A stretch of DNA of 6,369 bases from a methanogenic archaeon (lineage in GTDB: Archaea > Thermoplasmatota > Thermoplasmata > Methanomassiliicoccales > Methanomethylophilaceae). The notes under the pieces are model-generated. The model was not told where the DNA came from. It searched no databases and worked only from the letters and a program-made list of their open reading frames with translations. Positions 1 through 4,370 of this stretch are shown in pieces; positions within the stretch are counted from its first letter, which is position 1; every line of letters begins with the position of its first letter. The position numbers and the translations under genes are program-made. The DNA lies in assembly GCA_902787415.1 (NCBI GenBank), contig CADAGG010000079.1:1-6369 (forward strand), written 5' to 3'.

Positions 1-462
1 CTGAAAGGAACGAAGACCAAGGTGGCCTTCGACCCCGCCCAGGAGACCTACCGTCTCTGGCCCGCGGAGAGGCTGGAGAAGGGTCTCCCCCTCGCCGACA
101 GCGTATTCTGCAACGATTTCGAGGCCAAGGTCATCCAGGAGCGCACCGGCATGGAGTCGGTGCTGGACCTCGGCAAGGAGCTGGTGGTCCGCACCGAGGG
201 CGCCGAGGGAAGCGTGGCCCGCATCGGCGACGAGACCGTTCGCATCCCCTGCATCAAGGGCGGGAAGCCCGTCGACGCCACCGGCTGCGGCGACACCTAC
301 CGCGCCGGATTCTACGCGGGACTCTACCGCGGATACTCCGTGAAGGACTCCCTCATACTCGCGTCGGCCACCGCATCGTTCACCATCGAGAAGGTCGGAG
401 CGCTCACCAATCTCCCCACCTGGGACATGGTCGAGGAGCGTGCCGCGCCCTACCTGAAGTGA
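1..462 (+). CDS. PfkB-family carbohydrate/nucleoside kinase, C-terminal part (5' end outside window)
   Basis: The frame is open from base 1 (reading LKGTKTKVAFDPAQ), so the GTG at 22 is an internal valine and the true start lies upstream. About 153 residues of a kinase of usually around 300 are visible. The PfkB hallmarks are present: an NxxE metal/phosphate motif (N38-D-F-E41, counted from base 1) and the signature D92-A-T-G-C-G-D98. D98 is the expected catalytic base that activates the substrate hydroxyl, and the neighbouring glycines form the anion hole. Cysteine replaces the usual alanine of GAGD. The following YRAGF and the ending ATASF...G..TNLPTWD...ER resemble, from memory, archaeal nucleoside kinases of the MJ0406 type more than ribokinase. 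The expected reaction is ATP-dependent phosphorylation of a nucleoside or sugar in the cytoplasm. The family is sure and the substrate is inferred. The stop is 4 bases before the adenylate kinase gene, so the two are probably co-transcribed. Confidence 0.9.
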   Translation: MKGTKTKVAFDPAQETYRLWPAERLEKGLPLADSVFCNDFEAKVIQERTGMESVLDLGKELVVRTEGAEGSVARIGDETVRIPCIKGGKPVDATGCGDTYRAGFYAGLYRGYSVKDSLILASATASFTIEKVGALTNLPTWDMVEERAAPYLK

Positions 463-466
463 GGAC

Positions 467-1000
467 ATGGTGCTGATCGCCATCACCGGTACCCCCGGGG
501 TCGGGAAGACCTCGGTATCAGCGGAGCTGCGCCGCCGCGGCTACGAGGTGGTGGACGCCAACGAGCACCTCAGGGCCCACGGCCTGCTGACCGAGAAGGA
601 CGTCCCGAGGGACACCTTCAACGTCGACATGGAGGCGTTCAACGACTCCCTGGAGGAGTACCGCAGGAAGGACGGCGTGGTCTTCATCGATTCCCACCTC
701 TCCCACGGCACCGACTGCTCGCGCATCATCGTGCTCAGGTGCAGGCCCTCCGTCCTCGCCGAGAGGCTGAGGAAGAGGGGGTACTCGGAGGCCAAGGTCA
801 GGGAGAACGTGCAGGCCGAGGTCCTCGACGTCATCCTGTGCGAAGCGACCGACACGGACATCCCCGTCAACGAGTACGACTGCTCCGAAGGCACCCCTTC
901 CGATGCAGTCGATTTTATAGAACGGATACTTAATGGTGAGATAGAGCTAGGTCCGCCCGGAAGGGTGGATTGGTCCGGAGAGATGGAAGAATGGTTCTAG
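467..1000 (+). CDS. AK6/Fap7-type adenylate kinase (P-loop NMP kinase)
   Basis: This is a complete 177-residue cytoplasmic P-loop kinase. GTPGVGKT at residues 8-15 is the Walker A loop. DSHLSH at 75-80 matches the D-x-H Walker B region of the AK6/Fap7/hCINAP family. RLRKRGYSEAKVRENVQAE at 100-118 is the short lid and following helix, and the ending PGRVDWSGEMEEWF fits archaeal members. Family members interconvert AMP, ATP and ADP; eukaryotic and archaeal homologues also bind ribosomal protein uS11 and act in small-subunit maturation. Which role dominates here cannot be read from sequence. The start is uncertain by one codon: ATG 467 lies only 2 bases after GAGG (461-464), whereas GTG 470 would have a 5-base spacing and give MLIAITGTPGVGK. 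The gene ends in TAG, overlapping the next gene by 10 bases. Its last 30 codons are unusually AT-rich. Confidence 0.93.
   Translation: MVLIAITGTPGVGKTSVSAELRRRGYEVVDANEHLRAHGLLTEKDVPRDTFNVDMEAFNDSLEEYRRKDGVVFIDSHLSHGTDCSRIIVLRCRPSVLAERLRKRGYSEAKVRENVQAEVLDVILCEATDTDIPVNEYDCSEGTPSDAVDFIERILNGEIELGPPGRVDWSGEMEEWF
913..920 (+). promoter_or_regulatory. Possible internal TATA box for the phosphatidyltransferase gene
   Basis: TTTTATAG lies inside the adenylate kinase coding sequence (codons 149-152) in a locally AT-rich patch. An archaeal TATA box would place a start of transcription near 940-943, giving a leader of about 50 bases before ATG 991, which has its own Shine-Dalgarno sequence. The call rests on composition and spacing only, and the motif could simply encode Phe-Ile. 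Confidence 0.3.
977..982 (+). promoter_or_regulatory. Ribosome binding site deciding the start of the phosphatidyltransferase gene
   Basis: GGAGAG ends 8 bases before ATG 991. A TTG at 970 extends the same frame by seven residues (MVRRDGR), but it lies upstream of this site and lacks a good one of its own. This favours ATG 991, which puts the start inside the adenylate kinase gene. Confidence 0.6.
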
Positions 1001-1584
1001 ACAAGCACAGAAAAGATGCAGAGTTCACCCTCGCACCTGTCGCGAAGAGATTCATCAACGTAAATCCCAACACCATCTCCTGGCTCGGACTCATCACCGC
1101 CGCCATCAGCGGAATCCTGCTGTACCTCAGCTGGGATTACAACTGGCTCCTTCCCGTGGGTGCCGCCGTGGTCCTCCTCTCCGGATACTTCGACGCGCTC
1201 GACGGAAAGATCGCCAAGCTCGCCGGCAAATGCTCTGTCAAGGGAGATTACCTCGACCACGTCTTCGACCGTTACGCCGACATGTTCATGATCGCCGCCA
1301 TCGCCCTGAGCGGATGGTGCAACACCACCGTCGGACTCCTGGCCGTCATGGGCGTCCTCCTGACCTCCTACATGGGTACCCAGGCCCAGGCCATCGGCGC
1401 CAAGAGGCTCTACGACGGACTCCTGGGACGTGCCGACCGTGTGGTCCTCTGCGTAGCGTTCCCCATCATCCAGTGGATCGCCTGCATGTGCGGCTACGGA
1501 TTCTTCGACATCTCCGGTTACAGCCTGTCCTGGATGGAGATCATGATGATCTACTTCGCAGTGTCAGAGGAAAAGAAGGAGTGA
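991..1584 (+). CDS. CDP-alcohol phosphatidyltransferase, probable archaetidylinositol-phosphate-type synthase
   Basis: This 197-residue integral membrane enzyme exchanges CMP on a CDP-activated lipid for an alcohol or sugar-phosphate head group. The family signature is complete in spacing: D68xxD71-G72xxA75-K76, eight residues, then G85xxxD89xxxD93. These aspartates bind the two divalent metals and CDP. The usual arginine after the alanine is lysine (K76). About six hydrophobic segments can be seen, near 31-48, 52-67, 96-112, 113-130, 150-167 and 178-192. The segment GAKRLYDGLLGRADR at 136-150 supplies basic residues where phosphoinositol-type synthases bind the acceptor phosphate. In an archaeon the lipid donor should be CDP-archaeol. 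Inositol phosphate is my preferred acceptor, with glycerol phosphate or serine as alternatives. The start overlaps the adenylate kinase gene by 10 bases, suggesting translational coupling. The lysine-rich tail (EEKKE) ends two bases before the stop codon of the convergent priL gene. Confidence 0.9.
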   Translation: MVLDKHRKDAEFTLAPVAKRFINVNPNTISWLGLITAAISGILLYLSWDYNWLLPVGAAVVLLSGYFDALDGKIAKLAGKCSVKGDYLDHVFDRYADMFMIAAIALSGWCNTTVGLLAVMGVLLTSYMGTQAQAIGAKRLYDGLLGRADRVVLCVAFPIIQWIACMCGYGFFDISGYSLSWMEIMMIYFAVSEEKKE

Positions 1585-1595
1585 GCTCACTCCTT
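1576..1595. terminator. Perfect 20-base palindrome spanning both convergent stop codons; candidate bidirectional terminator
   Basis: AAGGAGTGAGCTCACTCCTT is its own reverse complement. It contains the stop codon of the lipid gene (1582-1584) and that of priL (1587-1589, read on the other strand). Both proteins end in Lys-Glu-stop with identical codons (AAG GAG TGA), which creates the symmetry. As RNA it could fold into an 8-bp stem with an AGCU loop on either transcript. On the - strand it is followed by CTTTTCCTC, a pyrimidine-rich tail that fits a terminator. The + side has no T run. The palindrome is certain; the terminator role is inferred. Confidence 0.5.
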
Positions 1596-2615
1596 GGGCT
1601 GTCTCTGATAGTTCCCCGATTTTATACGGTAGTAGCTCAGCGGGTGCTTCACCTTCTCGCACAGCGGGTCGGGGTCGAAGCACAGTCCGTTGGTCCTCAT
1701 GGTGCTGCAAACGGGCGGGGTGTATCCTTCGGTCCCGTTCAGCTCTCCCGTGATGTGCTTGATCTGGTATTCCGACATGGCCTCGTTGAAATCGGGGGAC
1801 ACCGCGAATATCGCTATGATCTGACTGTACTCGAGTCCCAGCGCATGCAGGAACGTCACCAGGGCGAACCTCGCGCTGTGGGGCAGGTTCTGTCCCGCCT
1901 GTGCCATCTCGATGATGGTCCTGATGCAGGGCGGCAGGTAAGCATCGTTCATGCCCTGCCCTCCCGTGGGGCTCAGACGGGTCTTGACGGCCGATAGTGC
2001 CAGATCGATCTTTGTGAGGTTCGAGGACAGGTCCTTCCTGAAGTCGTCGGGGACGTTCAGCGGAAGCTCGGATTCGATCTTCAGGCGGTAGGCGTTCTGC
2101 AGGAGCCTCACGAACTTGTCACGGGGAAGGGTGACGAATCCGTTGTGGATGTCCGAGTTGATGAGCTTCCATTCCACCGCCTTCATGACATAGGAGAAAC
2201 GCAGGAAATCGGCGAAGTGCATGTCCACGGTGCCGTCGCGGTTGGCGGTGGCGTTGACCTCCAGTTCCTTCACGATGAGGTCCACCGAATCGGGGTCCTT
2301 GGTGAGGATGTGGTTCATGTGCTCCGCCTCCGCCAGGGCGTACCTCTTGAGGAGGAGCCTGTCGCCGACGCAGGACACCAGGATCCTGGCGTACGGGTAG
2401 GAGAGGACCTCCATCAGGCGGTTGTACTCCCCGGACAGCGAGTTCTCGGGGATGGTGTGGTTGTCCAGGGCGCCCATGACCCTTGCGAGGCCCCTTTCCC
2501 TGGCCTCGGCGTAAGTCTCGCTCGACAGCAGCTTCTCTATACCCTCGGAGTTGGCCTCTGCGAATTCCGAGGCCTCGCTGAGGAAGGGATACCTTGCCGC
2601 ACGGAGACTGTCCAT
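1587..2615 (-). CDS. priL: DNA primase large subunit PriL
   Basis: This 342-residue protein is the regulatory subunit of archaeal DNA primase, which pairs with the catalytic subunit PriS to make primers for replication. The C-terminal iron-sulfur domain is intact. LPPC gives C230, and C303, C312 and C319 follow in a C-x8-C-x6-C arrangement ending in the family-typical HPLSYYR (324-330). These four cysteines ligate the [4Fe-4S] cluster. Residues 1-200 form the helical N-terminal domain, with SYPYARIL at 72-79 typical of the family. ATG 2615 has no convincing Shine-Dalgarno sequence but lies about 25 bases after a T/A-rich box, fitting a leaderless or very short-leader mRNA. Another ATG 14 bases upstream is out of frame. 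The gene follows the radical SAM gene by 30 bases on the same strand. priS is not in the window, so the complex is encoded at separate loci or further away. Confidence 0.95.
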   Translation of the reverse strand: MDSLRAARYPFLSEASEFAEANSEGIEKLLSSETYAEARERGLARVMGALDNHTIPENSLSGEYNRLMEVLSYPYARILVSCVGDRLLLKRYALAEAEHMNHILTKDPDSVDLIVKELEVNATANRDGTVDMHFADFLRFSYVMKAVEWKLINSDIHNGFVTLPRDKFVRLLQNAYRLKIESELPLNVPDDFRKDLSSNLTKIDLALSAVKTRLSPTGGQGMNDAYLPPCIRTIIEMAQAGQNLPHSARFALVTFLHALGLEYSQIIAIFAVSPDFNEAMSEYQIKHITGELNGTEGYTPPVCSTMRTNGLCFDPDPLCEKVKHPLSYYRIKSGNYQRQPKE

Positions 2616-2636
2616 GCTTACCGAATCCCATAACTT

Positions 2637-2645
2637 CTTAAAAAA
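2637..2645 (-). promoter_or_regulatory. Possible TATA box of priL, overlapping the 3' T-tract of the upstream gene
   Basis: Read on the - strand, TTTTTTAAG begins at base 2645, immediately after the radical SAM stop codon, and is centred about 25 bases before the priL ATG. That spacing suits an archaeal leaderless promoter. The same T run could also end the upstream transcript, since archaeal terminators are often plain T tracts. The two roles are compatible but neither is proven. Confidence 0.4.
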
Positions 2646-4268
2646 TCACTCGAAGACGACGTAGTCCCGCAGGCCCTCGATGACCTTGGGGTCGTCGATG
2701 GCACGGCCGAGATCCTCCAGGTCCTTGAAGGGACGCTTCAGGGTGAGAGCGGTCGCCCTCTTCTTGCCGATTCCGGGCAGGGCGGAGAGGGCCGACATGG
2801 GCATGGTGTTGATGTTGAACGGATAGGTGATGCCTGTCACCGACCTGAATCCCCATTCGGTGATCTTCACATCGTAGAAGCGGTCCAGATCCACCTTGTA
2901 CGGGATGCCGACCAGGATGGGATAGGAACCGGGCTGCCTGCCGAAGGTGATGTTCCCGTCGTGGATCTCGGCGTACACGCCGGTGAGGACGGTGCCCAGG
3001 GGGATCATGCGCTCCAGGAGCGGGTGGTCGATGTTCTCCCTCACGTTCTCCTTGAACTTCTTGAAGCGCTTCTCGTTCATCTTGACGTGGAACTCCCTGC
3101 GGGAGCCTATGACCTGGCGTATGTTGATCCTCCTGACCATTAGCCCCTCGTCGACGATCCTCTTCAGGAAGTCCATGTCGATGCCGTAGGTCTCGAAGGT
3201 CTCCCCCTCCAGGCCGCATATGATGTTGAGCCCGGGAAGGATCTTCGGGAGTCCCGTGGGGCCCCTTTCGGCACCGTACCTGTTGATGATGCGTATCGCC
3301 TCCAGCACCTGGTCGGCGGTGCTGTTGAGGTTGTTGGCCTCCCTGACCGCCGGGTCGGCGGATTCCAGGCCCAGGGCGAGCACGTTGCCGGAACTGCAGT
3401 TGTCCGCCAGGATCCTGATGATCTCCGAGGACTCCTCGGGATAGGTGGCGATGACCGCGGGATTGGCGTTGTCCACGCTGATGTGCTCGAAGCCGAGCGC
3501 CTTCAGTCCTTCGAACAGCTGACGCACCTTGGAGGGGACGGGGCGGGGGACACCGGAGGAGAAGTCCTCCGAGCCGTAGGAGACGATGCAGGTCTGACCG
3601 CCCACGCGGATATTGCACACTCCGAGCTCCCTGAGCCTCCTCGCCTCCGCCAGGATGTCCTCGGGCTGCCTCATGAGGGGTCTGCCCTTGGTCGGTTCGA
3701 TGCAGAACGAGCATCCTCCCGAGGCGTAGCGGTGGCATCCGCGGTAGGACTCTATCTCGACCATCAGGGGCTGCGGGAAGTCCTGGTGCTCCTTCACGAT
3801 GTCGGCACCGAGGAGCATCCACCTGTTCCATTCGTCGAGGGTCCTGAACCTCTCCCTGACCTCCTTGCCGGTCATGCCGTCGTAGAGGGATGCGGCGAGA
3901 TCCTTGTGAATACGAAAATCGAAGCCTTCTGCTTCGGGAGCGTATGCCGACGATCCGCCGATGAGCTTCCATCCCTTCATCTTCGGGAGGTACTCGCGGA
4001 TCTCCTTCAGCGACATCGGCATGCTGCGCAGATACTTGCCTGGCACAGTGTTACCGGACAGCAGGACGGTGACGTCTGCGTCGGGGATCTGGCGCCCCTG
4101 GCGGAGCATATCCACCGACAGATAGGTCACTTCGCCGCCAGCATCGACCGCCGCACCGGCCACCGCACGTATCATGGGAGAAATGTACGGAGGTACGCCC
4201 AGGGCTGCTGGGTCATCGATATAACCGTCGATAAGCACGACGCGGGGGATGCTTTTCTCGCCGTCCAT
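2646..4268 (-). CDS. Radical SAM protein with C-terminal helix-hairpin-helix (COG1031-like), function unknown
   Basis: The protein has 540 residues from ATG 4268. Residues 9-163 look like an alpha/beta, cobalamin-binding-like N-terminal region. The radical SAM core follows, with its cluster cysteines as C178-x7-C186-x2-C189 (in RGCHRYASGGCSFC) rather than the textbook Cx3Cx2C. Other core elements are VGGQ (222-225), SVDNANPA (264-271), LGLES (299-303) and NIICGLEGET (348-357). Residues 421-481 have the alternating beta pattern of a small TRAM-like OB barrel. LSALPGIGKKRA (494-505) is a clear helix-hairpin-helix. The enzyme should cleave S-adenosylmethionine to a 5'-deoxyadenosyl radical. The substrate is unknown, and the tail suggests a nucleic acid. 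In-frame starts at ATG 4283 and TTG 4289 would add 5 or 7 residues; 4268 is preferred because it lies 29 bases after the centre of a TATA-like box. The downstream neighbour on the same strand is priL. Confidence 0.88.
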   Translation of the reverse strand: MDGEKSIPRVVLIDGYIDDPAALGVPPYISPMIRAVAGAAVDAGGEVTYLSVDMLRQGRQIPDADVTVLLSGNTVPGKYLRSMPMSLKEIREYLPKMKGWKLIGGSSAYAPEAEGFDFRIHKDLAASLYDGMTGKEVRERFRTLDEWNRWMLLGADIVKEHQDFPQPLMVEIESYRGCHRYASGGCSFCIEPTKGRPLMRQPEDILAEARRLRELGVCNIRVGGQTCIVSYGSEDFSSGVPRPVPSKVRQLFEGLKALGFEHISVDNANPAVIATYPEESSEIIRILADNCSSGNVLALGLESADPAVREANNLNSTADQVLEAIRIINRYGAERGPTGLPKILPGLNIICGLEGETFETYGIDMDFLKRIVDEGLMVRRINIRQVIGSRREFHVKMNEKRFKKFKENVRENIDHPLLERMIPLGTVLTGVYAEIHDGNITFGRQPGSYPILVGIPYKVDLDRFYDVKITEWGFRSVTGITYPFNINTMPMSALSALPGIGKKRATALTLKRPFKDLEDLGRAIDDPKVIEGLRDYVVFE

Positions 4269-4292
4269 TGCGATTTTTAACATACGCAATAT

Positions 4293-4301
4293 CTATAAAA
4301 A
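4293..4301. promoter_or_regulatory. TATA-like box in the divergent promoter region, possibly used in both directions
   Basis: The + strand reads CTATAAAAA and the - strand TTTTTATAG. Going right, it predicts a transcription start near 4322 and a leader of about 50 bases before malic enzyme, with CGCAAT (4285-4290) as a possible BRE. Going left, it predicts a start near 4271, just before ATG 4268 of the radical SAM gene. No other equally good box lies in the roughly 100 bases between the genes. The weaker TTTTTAA at 4274-4280 is an alternative for one direction. Confidence 0.5.
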
Positions 4302-4326
4302 GGAACAGTATTACCGTGTCCTAAGC

Positions 4327-4358
4327 AATTCGAAGGATTTCTTACGAAATTCGTAGAA
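4327..4358 (+). repeat. Two AATTCG half-sites spaced 21 bases apart before malic enzyme
   Basis: AATTCGAAGGA (4327-4337) and AATTCGTAGAA (4348-4358) match at 9 of 11 positions, with a centre-to-centre distance of 21 bases, two turns of the helix. The first also contains the palindrome TTCGAA. The position, just downstream of the predicted transcription start of malic enzyme, would suit a repressor operator. The similarity is seen directly; the operator role is inferred. Confidence 0.4.
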
Positions 4359-4359
4359 A
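4338..4359 (+). repeat. Inverted repeat, possible 5' leader hairpin or operator
   Basis: TACGAA-A-TTCGTA (4343-4355) is a perfect inverted repeat. TTTC (4338-4341) and GAAA (4356-4359) extend it, with T4342 bulged. In mRNA this could form a stem of about 8 pairs (UUUC, bulge, UACG) with an AAAUU loop. It ends next to the Shine-Dalgarno sequence of malic enzyme, so either a translational switch or a protein-binding operator is possible. Confidence 0.5.
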
Positions 4360-4366
4360 GAGGAGA
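4360..4366 (+). promoter_or_regulatory. Shine-Dalgarno sequence of malic enzyme
   Basis: GAGGAGA precedes ATG 4371 with GGAG 5 bases from the start codon. It favours this ATG over the second in-frame ATG at 4380. It is the clearest ribosome binding site in the window, consistent with strong translation. Confidence 0.75.
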
Positions 4367-4370
4367 TATC

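Noticed and set aside
22..24. GTG as the start of the PfkB-family gene
   Set aside because: The frame continues open to base 1 with family-consistent residues, and the N-terminal half of the kinase fold is missing, so the gene clearly begins upstream.
1618..1629. TATA-like TTTTATAC near the 3' end of priL
   Set aside because: It encodes Tyr-Arg-Ile-Lys of the conserved priL ending on the - strand. Transcription from it in either direction would be antisense to a gene, and no start codon with a ribosome binding site follows at a suitable distance.
1230..1997. 255-codon + strand frame crossing from the lipid synthase gene into priL
   Set aside because: It runs through the junction of two convergent real genes, is Arg/His/Pro-rich, and has no motifs or ribosome binding site.
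2638..3972. Long open frame (444 codons) on the - strand inside the radical SAM gene
   Set aside because: Its product is rich in Arg, Gly, Pro and Gln with no motifs, as expected from an out-of-frame reading of GC-rich coding DNA. The overlapping frame has clear radical SAM and helix-hairpin-helix motifs.
2145..4280. + strand frames antisense to priL and the radical SAM gene (162, 74, 80 and 265 codons)
   Set aside because: Each is a shadow of a well-supported - strand gene; none has a promoter, ribosome binding site or recognisable protein features.
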